The notes: generated from the letters alone by a model not told the origin. Counted from the stretch's first letter, positions 18,390 to 27,955 are shown. The stretch: DNA of 64,000 nt from an uncultured Aquimarina sp. (GCA_947496705.1 CANMDW010000001.1:744001-808000); one strand, 5' to 3'. A program made the numbers and translations.

Positions 18390-21300
18390 ATGTACTTAGT
18401 TTTTGATACTGAAACCACCGGATTACCCAAACGATGGGATGCTCCTATTAGTGACACCGATAATTGGCCAAGGTGTATACAAATTGCCTGGCAGTTGCAT
18501 GACGCAATGGGAAATTGTATTGAGCATCAGGATTATCTCGTGCAACCAGATGGATTCAATATTCCTTATGATGCCGAACAGATTCATGGTATTTCTACTG
18601 AATTAGCAGAGCAGGAAGGAATCACATTGAAAGAAGTGCTGGAGAAATTCAATATCGCATTGTCTAAGACTAAATTTATAGTCGGGCAAAATGTAGGTTT
18701 TGATGTAAATATCATGGGAGCCGAATTCTACCGTCTTGGTATTGATAACAATTTACAAAATCTGCTTGTTCTCGATACGTGTACAGAAACTACCGCAGCA
18801 CTTTGTCAAATCCCTGGCGGGCGTGGTGGTAAGTTTAAACTACCTACCCTTACAGAGCTTCACGAATATCTCTTCGGAACCGCCTTTAATGAGGCTCATA
18901 ACGCGACTGCCGATGTAGAAGCAACCACACGATGTTTCCTGGAGCTAATTCGTAAGCAGGTATTTACGCTGGAAGAACTTGATGTTCAGCCGGATTATTT
19001 TCAAAATTTTAAAGAAATCAATCCAGAACCGATTCAGCTCATTGGTTTAAAGCATATAAACCTCAAAAAGGCTTCACAAAGAATCAGGGAGACTCATGGT
19101 ACCAAGAGTGATTCAGGTCTATCACAACAGGAGATCAAAGAGAATATTGCGGTGCTTGATCAGGTTAATTTTGCCCATTTGCATAATCACACCCAATTTT
19201 CGGTATTACAATCTACAACAAGCATTCCCGATTTGGTAAAAGTAGCCGCACAACATAAGATGAATGCAGTAGCGATGACAGATCATGCCAATATGATGGG
19301 AGCTTTTCATTTTGTGCAAGCAGTATCCAACCACAATAAAAGTATAAAAGCGACAAATGCTGAAGCTATAGAAAATGGTCTGCAACCAGAAGGTATAGCA
19401 ATGAAACCCATTGTAGGTTGCGAGTTTTTTGTTTGCGAAAATCATAAAGACAAGACCAGAAAAGATAACGGGTATCAAACGGTGATGTTAGCCAAAAACA
19501 AGAACGGATATCACAATCTCGCCAAAATGTCTTCTATTGCCTTTGTAGATGGGTTTTATTATGTGCCTCGAATAGATAAAGAGATCATCAAGCAATATAA
19601 AGAAGATATTATTGTCCTTACCGGAAACTTGTATGGTGAAGTTCCCAGTAAAGTATTAAACATTGGGGAAAAGCAGGCAGAAGAAGCTTTACTTTGGTGG
19701 CAGCAGGAGTTTGGAGATGATCTTTATATAGAAGTTATGCGCCACAATCAGGAAGATGAGAACAGGGTAAACCAAGTATTAATTGGGTTTGCAAAAAAAC
19801 ACCATATAAAAACCGTTGCGACAAACAATACCTATTATTGTGAAAAGAAAGATGCTAACGCGCATGATATTTTATTATGTGTAAAAGATGGAGAAAAACA
19901 AGCCACCCCGATAGGCCGTGGTAGAGGATATCGCTACGGTTTACCCAACCAGGAATATTATTTCAAAACGCAGGAGGAGATGAAAAGCCTCTTCAAAGAT
20001 TTACCAGAGGCCATTATAAATGTACAGGAGATTATAGATAAAATAGAACCTTTTGAGCTTGCAAGAGATGTATTATTGCCGGCTTTTGATATTCCACAAG
20101 AATTTCGGTCTGAAGAAGATAAAATTGATGGAGGAAAACGTGGTGAAAATAAATATCTGCGCCATCTTACGTATACAGGCGCAAAGAAACGATATGGAGA
20201 AATCGCTCCAGAGATTGATGAGCGCCTTGATTTTGAGTTAAAAGTCATTGAAAAAACCGGATATCCGGGATATTTCCTGATTGTTGAAGATTTTATTCGT
20301 GCGGCTCGTGACATGGGGGTGTCGGTAGGCCCTGGCCGGGGATCTGCTGCAGGATCTGCCGTAGCCTATTGTTTATGGATCACCAATCTTGATCCCATTA
20401 AGTATGATCTGCTTTTTGAGCGCTTCCTGAATCCCGATCGTGTGAGTATGCCCGATATTGATATCGATTTTGATGATGAAGGCCGTGGTCGCGTGATGGA
20501 TTATGTTATCGAAAAATATGGTGCCAATCAGGTGGCACAAATTATCACTTATGGTACTATGGCTGCCAAATCATCGATTCGGGATACAGCACGTGTACTG
20601 GATCTTCCACTAGGAGATGCCGATCGTATTGCCAAACTTATACCCAATATGTCAAAATTGGGAAAGATTTTTGGAGTAGATGAAGCAACCTTAAAGCAAA
20701 AGTTCAGAAGTGACGAATTAGAAAAAGTTAATGAGCTCCTTAACATTGCTGAAGGTAGTGATCTGGAAGCCGAAACATTAAATCAGGCACGGGTATTAGA
20801 AGGTTCGGTTCGAAATACAGGGATACATGCCTGTGGTGTGATCATCACTCCCGATGATATTACAAAATTCGTTCCCGTAGCATTGGCCAAGGATTCTGAT
20901 ATGTATTGCACGCAGTTTGATAACTCTGTGGTAGAAAGTGCCGGGCTACTTAAAATGGATTTTTTGGGGCTTAAAACCTTAACCCTAATCAAGGATACCG
21001 TAAAAATTGTAAAAGCAAAACATAATATTGAACTGGATCCTGAGAATTTTCCGTTGGATGATGAGGAAACCTATGCGCTTTTCCAACGAGGGGAAACGGT
21101 GGGGATATTCCAATACGAATCTCCCGGAATGCAAAAATACCTGAAAGAACTAAAACCTACCGTGTTTGCAGATCTTATCGCTATGAATGCGTTGTATCGC
21201 CCTGGTCCGTTAGAATACATTCCTAGTTTTATTAACCGAAAACATGGTACAGAGAAAATTATCTATGACCTTGAGGCCTGCGAAGAATACCTTCAGGAAA

Positions 21301-22775
21301 CGTACGGGATCACAGTATATCAGGAGCAGGTGATGTTGCTTTCGCAGAAATTGGCCAACTTTACCAAAGGTGAAGCTGATGTTCTGCGTAAAGCGATGGG
21401 TAAAAAACAAAAAGCTGTTCTCGATAAAATGAAGCCCAAGTTTATCCAACAAGCTTCAGAAAAAGGGCATCCCGAAGATAAGCTCGAAAAAATCTGGAAA
21501 GATTGGGAAGCTTTTGCCGCCTACGCTTTTAATAAATCTCATTCTACTTGTTATGCCTGGATAGCCTACCAAACTGCTTATCTCAAAGCTCACTACCCGG
21601 CAGAATATATGGCTGCGGTACTTTCAAATAACATGAACGATATCAAACAGGTTACCTTCTTTATGGAAGAATGCAAACGTATGAAATTAGATGTATTAGG
21701 GCCAGATGTAAATGAATCTTATCATAAATTTTCGGTAAACAAAGATGGAGCCGTACGATTTGGGATGGGAGCTATCAAAGGGGTAGGTTCAGGAGCTGTA
21801 GCAACCATTGTTGAAAACCGAAAAGAAGATGGGCCGTACAAATCTATTTTTGACATGGCAAAACGTATTGATCTTCGTGCTGCGAATAAAAAAGCATTTG
21901 AAAGCTTAGCCCTCGCAGGAGGTTTTGACTCTTTTACCGAGACCCATAGGGGGCAATATTTCCATCAGGAAGGAGATGGTATTACCTTTTTGGAAAAAGC
22001 GATACGTTATGGATCCAAATATCAGGAAAGTGAGAATTCTTCTCAGGTTAGCCTATTTGGTGAAGCTAGTGATGTGCAAATACCCGAACCTGTAGTGCCA
22101 CCTTGTGAGGAGTGGGGAACCATGGAGAAACTGGCCAGAGAAAAAGAAGTGGTTGGCATTTATCTTTCTGGACATCCATTGGACGATTTTAAATATGAAA
22201 TGAAATATTTCTGTAATGCTACGCTAACGAATTTTATAGATCTGGAGAATACTATTAATCGCGAACTTTCTTATGGAGGAGTAATTACTAATGTAGAACA
22301 TCGTACTTCTAAGAACGGTAAAGGTTGGGCTACATTTACCATGGAAGATTACAATACCGCTCATGAGTTCAGGATTTTTGGTGAAGAATACTTAAAACAC
22401 CGACCTTTTTTAGTAAAAAGTACCTTTGTATATGCCAAAGCCTATATAAAAGAAGGTTGGGTGAATAGGGATACCGGTAAAAAAGGAGAACCAAGGATAC
22501 AATTTAATAGTTTCCAACTATTACATGATGTGATGGAAAACTATGCCAAGAAACTCACTATACAATTGGATATCAACGAACTTTCAGATTCCAGAATTAA
22601 TGAGTTGAAAGAATTGTTAGGCACACATTCAGGAAATCATACCTTGAATTTTGTGATTTATGAAATGGCCGAGCAATTAAAATTGCATATGCCTAGTAGA
22701 AAACAAAAGGTAAATATTTCTCAAGAATTGCTTACTGCCCTAGAGGACGAATCAATTTATTATAAACTGAACTAA
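18390..22775 (+). CDS. dnaE: DNA polymerase III alpha subunit with N-terminal exonuclease
   Basis: 1461 residues, the replicative polymerase. An N-terminal DEDDh 3'-5' exonuclease domain (about 1-195) has D6/E8 in DTETTG and H170 with D175 (HNATAD). The PHP domain begins near 255 (HLHNHTQFS), with TDHANMMG behind it. The palm holds the catalytic PDIDIDF (688-694; D689, D691) after GPGRGSAAGS. An OB-like domain and C-terminal region follow. The fused proofreading domain replaces a separate DnaQ, as seen in this phylum. The stop overlaps the convergent gene by 4 bp. Confidence 0.95.
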   Translation: MYLVFDTETTGLPKRWDAPISDTDNWPRCIQIAWQLHDAMGNCIEHQDYLVQPDGFNIPYDAEQIHGISTELAEQEGITLKEVLEKFNIALSKTKFIVGQNVGFDVNIMGAEFYRLGIDNNLQNLLVLDTCTETTAALCQIPGGRGGKFKLPTLTELHEYLFGTAFNEAHNATADVEATTRCFLELIRKQVFTLEELDVQPDYFQNFKEINPEPIQLIGLKHINLKKASQRIRETHGTKSDSGLSQQEIKENIAVLDQVNFAHLHNHTQFSVLQSTTSIPDLVKVAAQHKMNAVAMTDHANMMGAFHFVQAVSNHNKSIKATNAEAIENGLQPEGIAMKPIVGCEFFVCENHKDKTRKDNGYQTVMLAKNKNGYHNLAKMSSIAFVDGFYYVPRIDKEIIKQYKEDIIVLTGNLYGEVPSKVLNIGEKQAEEALLWWQQEFGDDLYIEVMRHNQEDENRVNQVLIGFAKKHHIKTVATNNTYYCEKKDANAHDILLCVKDGEKQATPIGRGRGYRYGLPNQEYYFKTQEEMKSLFKDLPEAIINVQEIIDKIEPFELARDVLLPAFDIPQEFRSEEDKIDGGKRGENKYLRHLTYTGAKKRYGEIAPEIDERLDFELKVIEKTGYPGYFLIVEDFIRAARDMGVSVGPGRGSAAGSAVAYCLWITNLDPIKYDLLFERFLNPDRVSMPDIDIDFDDEGRGRVMDYVIEKYGANQVAQIITYGTMAAKSSIRDTARVLDLPLGDADRIAKLIPNMSKLGKIFGVDEATLKQKFRSDELEKVNELLNIAEGSDLEAETLNQARVLEGSVRNTGIHACGVIITPDDITKFVPVALAKDSDMYCTQFDNSVVESAGLLKMDFLGLKTLTLIKDTVKIVKAKHNIELDPENFPLDDEETYALFQRGETVGIFQYESPGMQKYLKELKPTVFADLIAMNALYRPGPLEYIPSFINRKHGTEKIIYDLEACEEYLQETYGITVYQEQVMLLSQKLANFTKGEADVLRKAMGKKQKAVLDKMKPKFIQQASEKGHPEDKLEKIWKDWEAFAAYAFNKSHSTCYAWIAYQTAYLKAHYPAEYMAAVLSNNMNDIKQVTFFMEECKRMKLDVLGPDVNESYHKFSVNKDGAVRFGMGAIKGVGSGAVATIVENRKEDGPYKSIFDMAKRIDLRAANKKAFESLALAGGFDSFTETHRGQYFHQEGDGITFLEKAIRYGSKYQESENSSQVSLFGEASDVQIPEPVVPPCEEWGTMEKLAREKEVVGIYLSGHPLDDFKYEMKYFCNATLTNFIDLENTINRELSYGGVITNVEHRTSKNGKGWATFTMEDYNTAHEFRIFGEEYLKHRPFLVKSTFVYAKAYIKEGWVNRDTGKKGEPRIQFNSFQLLHDVMENYAKKLTIQLDINELSDSRINELKELLGTHSGNHTLNFVIYEMAEQLKLHMPSRKQKVNISQELLTALEDESIYYKLN

Positions 22776-23134
22776 TCAAAAAAACTTCTGGCCCAATCCT
22801 CTGCATCTTCTAATTTCTTAAAAAAAGTAAACGCCTCATCCCAGAGTGGTTGTTCTACATAAGCCCTTTTTACCTCTTCGGGCTTATCAGAAACGATAGC
22901 ATAGCCTATCATGTTTTTAAGGATCTTCCCTTTGTATACATTAAGATCTATCTCATGATCATACTTTCGATCTGATATAAATATAAACTTTTGCCCATTA
23001 TAATGATTCTCTAAATGATCGGTGATTTCGGCAGCATTTTCAACAGTAACCGAAGTGCCTTCTTGCATTGTCAATATAGCATGAGATTCTTTCAAAATAA
23101 GATCGCAGTAAGGCAGTTGAATTTTTTCCATCAT
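22772..23134 (-). CDS. SpoIIAA/STAS-like small protein
   Basis: 120 residues (start ATG ATG, either possible). The pattern LKESHAILTMQEGTSVTVENAAEITDHL, a strand reading FIFISDRKYDHEIDLNVY and a final KKLEDAEDWARSFF helix resemble the SpoIIAA-like/STAS fold common in Flavobacteria. The family binds partner proteins or small ligands; no specific role is known. It converges on dnaE with a 4-bp overlap of the two ends. Confidence 0.6.
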   Translation of the reverse strand: MMEKIQLPYCDLILKESHAILTMQEGTSVTVENAAEITDHLENHYNGQKFIFISDRKYDHEIDLNVYKGKILKNMIGYAIVSDKPEEVKRAYVEQPLWDEAFTFFKKLEDAEDWARSFFD

Positions 23135-23207
23135 TTTTAACTCGTGCTTACAAATATAATGTTAATTTTATTTTGAAATGTACAACCAATATTAGAATTT
23201 AATCATT

Positions 23208-23223
23208 GAACTCATCTTGAGTT
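23208..23223. repeat. Palindrome GAACTCATCTTGAGTT
   Basis: Reverse complement of the core of the palindrome at 14273-14289. It lies 74 bp upstream of the minus-strand STAS-like gene and 190 bp before trxA. A second AT-rich palindrome, AAAATCA-TT-TGATTTT, is at 23268-23283. Confidence 0.55.
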
Positions 23224-23361
23224 ATTATTGTTTTGTGTAGCATAAAGAACAGCATTGCTTTTTTCAGAAAATCATTTGATTTTAGCTTTGCTATCAGAAA
23301 ATCAAATAACTCTATAGTGAAAACAAATATTACGTTTGTAAGCTTTGGCAGAATTATTGAC

Positions 23362-23369
23362 TAATTTTG
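23362..23369 (+). promoter_or_regulatory. -7 element of trxA
   Basis: TAATTTTG matches TAnnTTTG, 43 nt before the trxA ATG. TTTG sites 14 and 23 nt upstream are both off the ideal spacing. Confidence 0.5.
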
Positions 23370-23411
23370 TAATTATTAAAATAAAACAAAAAAATTAAAC
23401 AATAGATAACT

Positions 23412-23729
23412 ATGGCACTAGAAATAACCGATGCTACTTTTGATGAAGTAGTACTTAAAAGTGAAAAACCGGTATTAGTTGATTTTTGGGCAGCTTGGTG
23501 TGGCCCTTGTCGAATGGTAGGACCTATCATTGAACAAATTAGTGAAGAATACAATGGTAAAGCTATCGTTGGTAAAGTAGATGTAGATGCAAATCAAGAA
23601 TTTGCTGCTAAATACGGTGTAAGAAACATACCTACTGTTTTGGTTTTCCAGAACGGAGAAGTAGTAGGTCGTCAGGTTGGAGTTTCTCCAAAAAATGTAT
23701 ATGCTGAAGCCTTAGATTCGCTTTTGTAA
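23412..23729 (+). CDS. trxA: Thioredoxin
   Basis: 105 residues, the typical length. Redox-active WCGPC at 29-33 after the VLVDFWAAW strand, and the cis-proline in NIPTVL (about 75-80). Cytosolic thiol-disulfide reductant kept reduced by thioredoxin reductase. Monocistronic, with its own promoter and terminator. Confidence 0.97.
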   Translation: MALEITDATFDEVVLKSEKPVLVDFWAAWCGPCRMVGPIIEQISEEYNGKAIVGKVDVDANQEFAAKYGVRNIPTVLVFQNGEVVGRQVGVSPKNVYAEALDSLL

Positions 23730-23753
23730 AAATAAGACTTTAAAAAATAAAAG

Positions 23754-23783
23754 AAGGTTTGGCGTTAAGTCAAGCCTTTTTTT
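23754..23783 (+). terminator. Rho-independent terminator of trxA
   Basis: AAGGTTTGGC pairs (with G-T pairs) with GTCAAGCCTT around GTTAA and is followed by a T run. Confidence 0.8.
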
Positions 23784-23868
23784 ATAAAAATAACTTTCTA
23801 ATACGTATATTGTTGACATTAATAGATCAATCATATAGATCTTCACTTTGTCTGGACAAGATCAAACC

Positions 23869-24798
23869 ATGGATATTCAAAAGGAAATAAATCATACAGG
23901 AGGGTTTACCAATTTAGAACTACTGGCAAAACAGGTTGTAGAGGGTTTTATTTCGGGGATGCATAAGAGTCCTTTTCATGGGTTTTCTGCAGAATTTGCA
24001 GAGCATAAAGTATATAATAATGGAGAAAGCACAAAGCACATTGATTGGAAACTTTTTGCAAAAACAGATAAGCTCTTCACCAAGAGATATGAAGAAGAAA
24101 CCAATTTAAGATGTCATATTATTATTGATAATTCATCTTCGATGCATTATCCAAAGATCAAAGAACATCATTTAGGATCATTAAACAAAATTAGTTTTTC
24201 AGTGCTGGCTACTGCTTGTTTGATGAACATTCTAAAAAAACAACGAGATGCTATTGGCCTTAGTATTTATAGTAACGAGTATGATTATTATGCTCCCGAA
24301 AAAGGCAGTGAAAAACATCATCACATGTTGCTTAGTAAACTAAATGAAACTGTAATTAATAAATCAGACAATAAAGAAACAGATACTTTTAGGTTTTTAC
24401 ATCTGATTGCCGAAAAAATTCATCGCAGATCCTTAATTTTTCTATTTACAGATATGCTACAGGCGACCTCAAGCCCCGAAAAATTATTTGAGGCATTAAG
24501 ACATCTCAAATATAATAAGCATGAGGTTATCCTTTTCCATACTTTTGATAGTGAGAAAGAATTAAAATTTGATTTTAGCAACCGTCCTACCCGATTTATG
24601 GATGTAGAAACCGGAGAGTCTATCAATCTATATGCAGATAACATTAAGGAGAACTATCAGAAAGCAGTTTCATCTTACTTTTATGATCTGAAGATGAAAT
24701 GTGCACAGTATGGTATTAAGTATGTAGAAGCCGATACTACTAAAGATTTTGACAAGATCCTTACAACATATTTGGTCGAAAGACAGAAATTTGTCTAA
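23869..24798 (+). CDS. DUF58 / von Willebrand A-like protein
   Basis: 309 residues from ATG 23869 (an upstream in-frame TTG at 23848 is less likely). The YNNGESTKHIDWKLFAKTDKLFTKRYEEE block is the DUF58 core, and D87 opens the MIDAS-like DNSSSMH. DUF58 proteins usually act with a MoxR AAA ATPase in complex maturation; no moxR gene is present in this window. The gene is between trxA and tRNA-Asp and appears monocistronic. Confidence 0.88.
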   Translation: MDIQKEINHTGGFTNLELLAKQVVEGFISGMHKSPFHGFSAEFAEHKVYNNGESTKHIDWKLFAKTDKLFTKRYEEETNLRCHIIIDNSSSMHYPKIKEHHLGSLNKISFSVLATACLMNILKKQRDAIGLSIYSNEYDYYAPEKGSEKHHHMLLSKLNETVINKSDNKETDTFRFLHLIAEKIHRRSLIFLFTDMLQATSSPEKLFEALRHLKYNKHEVILFHTFDSEKELKFDFSNRPTRFMDVETGESINLYADNIKENYQKAVSSYFYDLKMKCAQYGIKYVEADTTKDFDKILTTYLVERQKFV

Positions 24799-24835
24799 CT
24801 ATATGGGGGGAAGGTTAAAAAAAACAAAAAAAACA

Positions 24836-24866
24836 TTTGTGGGTAATAAAATGAGGTGTATATTTG
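24836..24866 (+). promoter_or_regulatory. Promoter of tRNA-Asp
   Basis: TTTG at 24836-24839 and TATATTTG at 24859-24866 with a 19-nt spacer, identical geometry to the tRNA-Gln promoter. Confidence 0.85.
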
Positions 24867-24884
24867 CATCCGCAATAAGGCCTT

Positions 24885-24958
24885 GGTCTGGTAGTTCAGT
24901 TGGTTAGAATACCTGCCTGTCACGCAGGGGGTCGCGGGTTCGAGTCCCGTCCAGACCG
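24885..24958 (+). tRNA. tRNA-Asp (anticodon GTC)
   Basis: The acceptor stem GGTCTGG (24885-24891) pairs with CCAGACC (24951-24957), discriminator G at 24958. The anticodon stem CCTGC/GCAGG holds CTGTCAC, so the anticodon is GTC. The T-loop TTCGAGT is present. CCA is not encoded. Confidence 0.95.
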
Positions 24959-24980
24959 CATTCCCGAAGCATCGGGAGCT

Positions 24981-25009
24981 AAGGCTTCGGTGAAAATTGA
25001 AGCTTTTTT
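24981..25009 (+). terminator. Terminator after tRNA-Asp
   Basis: AAGGCTTC (24981-24988) pairs with GAAGCTTT (24999-25006), followed by Ts. It is preceded by the small palindrome TTCCCGAAGCATCGGGAG. Confidence 0.6.
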
Positions 25010-25082
25010 AGCAAGAAAATGTTGTGTTGTTCCCGATTCCGATAACTATCGGTAAGGGATGGTTTAGTAGTAAACCAATGAG

Positions 25083-25117
25083 AAGCTTTTCCATATAAAT
25101 TTGGAGAGGCTTTTTTT
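25083..25117 (+). terminator. Second downstream hairpin with T tract
   Basis: AAGCTTTTCC pairs with GGAGAGGCTT and is followed by seven Ts. It may end a longer tRNA-Asp transcript or act as backup. Confidence 0.55.
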
Positions 25118-25162
25118 AATCAAAAAGACTTCCTCGAGGCTCTTCCAGAAAATACGGTTTTA

Positions 25163-26041
25163 TTATTCGTTCAAATTCCAATTGTATTTCTTGAAACTTT
25201 TTTTTGCATCTTTGTTTATGGTGATTTTGGAGTATTTGTTTAAGAATTGAATTAGAGAGCCCTCAGTTCTAAAATCTTTGGAAAACCACAAAAATATCTT
25301 AGAAAGCCGAACATTTTCTGCTGTAATAGTATTGCGTTTTGAGTCATTAATAAAAGAAATAGACAATTTTTCCAACTCCTGATTTACATTCTGAGCCGTA
25401 AATGCCTTGTTTAAAAGAGGAGGGCAGGAGAAAGAAGCGCAATTAATCCCAAAATGGATTCTAGGATCTTTCATTTTTCTAAGAATTCTATGCTCTATAT
25501 CATTAAGAGTATACCATTTTTTTCCTAATTTAAAGAAGCGCAGATCCCAGGGGTCTTTAATATCCCTAATGCTTTTTAAAGGATAATTGTCGACAATGAG
25601 TTTAACTGTAAAAGCATTATAGACATTCATCCAATATGCCAATTTATCCTCTCTGGTCCAGGTTTTGGCGGGTATATTTTTATCTAATGCAGTAAGATAT
25701 GCCTTTAATGCAGTACGATCTTGTTTAAAACCTTTATAATTTACGGTTCCATCCTTAGAAACGTTTTTTGCAAGCAAATTGTTCCAGGATTGGTGATTAA
25801 ATGCTTCTGATGTCATTTTTCGCTCTCCTTCAGCTTTAACCGGTACAGCTTCTTCTTTTTGAGGTGTTTTGTCGACTATTTCTTCTTTGATTTCAATTTC
25901 GGGAGCTTTCTCTTCTATCGGAGTAGTGAGCTGAGGTGTTTCGGTTTTTTCTTCTTTACCCTGAGCACTTTCAACCGCCATTTTGCTTCCGCCACAGGTA
26001 ACAAGCAGGTTTATTGATAAGATAAAAAGTATTTTTCTCAT
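25163..26041 (-). CDS. DUF547 domain lipoprotein
   Basis: 292 residues. The signal MRKILFILSINLLVTCGGS places it as a lipoprotein at Cys16. A Glu/Lys/Pro-rich linker runs to about residue 80, followed by a DUF547 domain (WNNLLAKNVSKDGTVNYKGF, LAYWMNVYNAFTVKLIVDNYP, HFGINCASFSCPPL). DUF547 has a cysteine-containing core; the NCASFSCP Cys residues are candidates for catalysis by fold analogy only. A paralogue lies at 27245-27955 with a barrel-like gene between, all on the minus strand and next to the arsenosugar region. Enzymatic role unknown. Confidence 0.85.
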   Translation of the reverse strand: MRKILFILSINLLVTCGGSKMAVESAQGKEEKTETPQLTTPIEEKAPEIEIKEEIVDKTPQKEEAVPVKAEGERKMTSEAFNHQSWNNLLAKNVSKDGTVNYKGFKQDRTALKAYLTALDKNIPAKTWTREDKLAYWMNVYNAFTVKLIVDNYPLKSIRDIKDPWDLRFFKLGKKWYTLNDIEHRILRKMKDPRIHFGINCASFSCPPLLNKAFTAQNVNQELEKLSISFINDSKRNTITAENVRLSKIFLWFSKDFRTEGSLIQFLNKYSKITINKDAKKSFKKYNWNLNE

Positions 26042-26068
26042 GGTATACTATTCTTTTTTATGTTGATA

Positions 26069-26243
26069 ACATACTATTCTTTGGGATAGTATCTTTTCTG
26101 AGTTTTAGACCATCACTTTTTCAGGTGAAATAGAATGAATCCCCACTCAATTATCCAAAGTCTATGGGTAAGCCCCATAAAAGTAATTGTTCCAATTCAT
26201 CCAAAATAACCCATAGTTCAAGGTAAAATTGTAGTTCAGGGTA
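26069..26243 (-). promoter_or_regulatory. Upstream region with palindrome and direct repeat
   Basis: The 235-bp gap between the barrel gene and the DUF547 lipoprotein gene holds a palindrome (ATACTAT 26071-26077 with ATAGTAT 26086-26092). It also has a direct repeat of TAGTTCARGGTA at 26214-26225 and 26232-26243, period 18. Direct repeats of this kind can be regulator half-sites. Confidence 0.35.
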
Positions 26244-26276
26244 TTTATTTTTGCTGTTTTTACAAATTTTATGCCA

Positions 26277-27191
26277 TTAGTTGGCCTTATACACCAGCCC
26301 TAATGAAATAGAAGATGCTTTATCATAATTTTTGCCATCCATAGTTACCGCATATCCCGATGAAATCCCAAACGTATTTTTGTATACAGGAATATATAGA
26401 TCGAGATACAGATTGGCATAATCTACTTCGGTTTCTGGTAATGCAGCAGCACCGCCTGCATCCATAAATTCTTGGGACCCGATATCGAATCCGCTTAATG
26501 AGTTTTGAACACCAACTTTTGCATGTGCATAAAACCACTTGTTATAGTAGCCAAGTTTGGCACTATAGACCATAGCGTTTGGTATTTCGAAATCGGCATT
26601 AGTTCTTAAACTATAAGCAGCCTGTAATTCTATAAAGAGGTTAGAAGAGGTGTTAAATTGTATAAAACCGCATCCATCATAGGCGGTTGCTCCGCTGCCT
26701 AATGAAAGGATACCAGCTTCTTCATATCCGCCAACAGGCAAAGTGATTCCGGTAGCACCACCAATGGATAATTTGGAAGCGTTATTAAATTTTTTATCCA
26801 ATAGTTTTGCTTTCAAAAACAAGTTCAAATCCTGTACTCCTTCTACTTCGTTCACTCCAGATACAGGATCTGCAACACCTTCTTCATTTTTGATAGAGAC
26901 ATAAGGTATGGTTACAGTAGTAGATAACCAGTCGAGAAAACCATATTCGCCGTATACACTTATTACCGATGAAGAAATTTTACCCATATTCATGGGGTTA
27001 CTTTCGGTTAGTGACTCTCCTCTGTAAAATCTGTCAAAGCTTTTGTAAGAGAAAGAAGAAGCAAAGGTAAATTCATTTTGCTTTGGAAAAAACCCATTAA
27101 CAATGGTCTGGGCTGATAGCGTAGAAATGGAAACAAAACACAGTAGCCAAATCATCTTTTTCGGGTTAATAATTGTAGTCATAATTGGCAT
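26277..27191 (-). CDS. Outer-membrane beta-barrel-like protein
   Basis: 304 residues with an N-terminal export signal (from M13, MIWLLCFVSISTLSAQ; the first residues MPIMTTIINPKK may be leader). The mature sequence alternates polar and hydrophobic residues with aromatic girdles (GEYGFLDWLSTTVTIPYVS, LFIELQAAYSLR, YNKWFYAHAKVGVQ) and ends VYKAN, as expected of a porin-like barrel. No specific family is recognised. It lies between two DUF547 genes, suggesting export or uptake of whatever they process. Confidence 0.6.
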   Translation of the reverse strand: MPIMTTIINPKKMIWLLCFVSISTLSAQTIVNGFFPKQNEFTFASSFSYKSFDRFYRGESLTESNPMNMGKISSSVISVYGEYGFLDWLSTTVTIPYVSIKNEEGVADPVSGVNEVEGVQDLNLFLKAKLLDKKFNNASKLSIGGATGITLPVGGYEEAGILSLGSGATAYDGCGFIQFNTSSNLFIELQAAYSLRTNADFEIPNAMVYSAKLGYYNKWFYAHAKVGVQNSLSGFDIGSQEFMDAGGAAALPETEVDYANLYLDLYIPVYKNTFGISSGYAVTMDGKNYDKASSISLGLVYKAN

Positions 27192-27244
27192 TATTTAGGG
27201 GGATTAAAAATCAAATTATTTTTATATGGATAAATAGGCTGTAG

Positions 27245-27955
27245 TTATTCATTCAAACTCCAATCATATTTCATGTATCCATTTTTGGGTATTGTATTAA
27301 TTCTTACATTGGAATATTGGTTTATAAAATCAGCCACATCACCATTGTTGAAATCATCTTTGTACCACTCGAATACCTGCGAGATGCTAATTTTATTTTT
27401 TGTGATTATATTTTTTGAAGGGTCATTAATGAATTCTCTTGTTCGATTTTCAAGCGCTTCATTGATATTGTCTTTTGTATAAGCCATATTCCATAGTTTA
27501 GGCGAAGAATTTGATGCACAATTAATTAAAAAATGGATTCTGGGTTCGTTAAACTTTCTTAGAATATTATGTTCTATTTCATCAAGACTATATCTATTGT
27601 CTTTAATTCTGAAAAATTTTTGATTCCATGGATTATGCAGGTCATTGATACTTTTAACAGGGTAATTATCAATGATCATTTTCATGGCTACAGAGTTATA
27701 TACATTAATCCAATAAGCTAATTTTTCATCTCTGCTCCACTTATCGGTGGGTGGGTTATCTGATAATGATCTGAAATATTGATAAAATAATGCACTATCC
27801 AGGATTACTCCTTCGTAATTAACTTTTCCTTCTTTGGTAACATTAAGGATCAGTATTCTGTCCCAAACTGAATGGCTCATTGAAATCTGTGCCTTGGCTA
27901 TGACACAAAAAAACATTGTTGGAATAAATAGTAATAAAGCATATTTTTTTTTCAT
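27245..27955 (-). CDS. Secreted DUF547 domain protein
   Basis: 236 residues from ATG 27955 (MKKKYALLLFIPTMFFCVIAKA, a signal peptide); an in-frame ATG 54 bp upstream would add a non-signal extension. The DUF547 core is nearly complete: WDRILILNVTKEGKVNYEG, LAYWINVYNSVAMKMIIDNYP and HFLINCASNSSP. The second Cys of the lipoprotein paralogue (SC) is Ser here. Paralogue of 25163-26041. Upstream lies the TTACGG/CCGTAA palindrome at 28060-28076. Confidence 0.85.
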   Translation of the reverse strand: MKKKYALLLFIPTMFFCVIAKAQISMSHSVWDRILILNVTKEGKVNYEGVILDSALFYQYFRSLSDNPPTDKWSRDEKLAYWINVYNSVAMKMIIDNYPVKSINDLHNPWNQKFFRIKDNRYSLDEIEHNILRKFNEPRIHFLINCASNSSPKLWNMAYTKDNINEALENRTREFINDPSKNIITKNKISISQVFEWYKDDFNNGDVADFINQYSNVRINTIPKNGYMKYDWSLNE

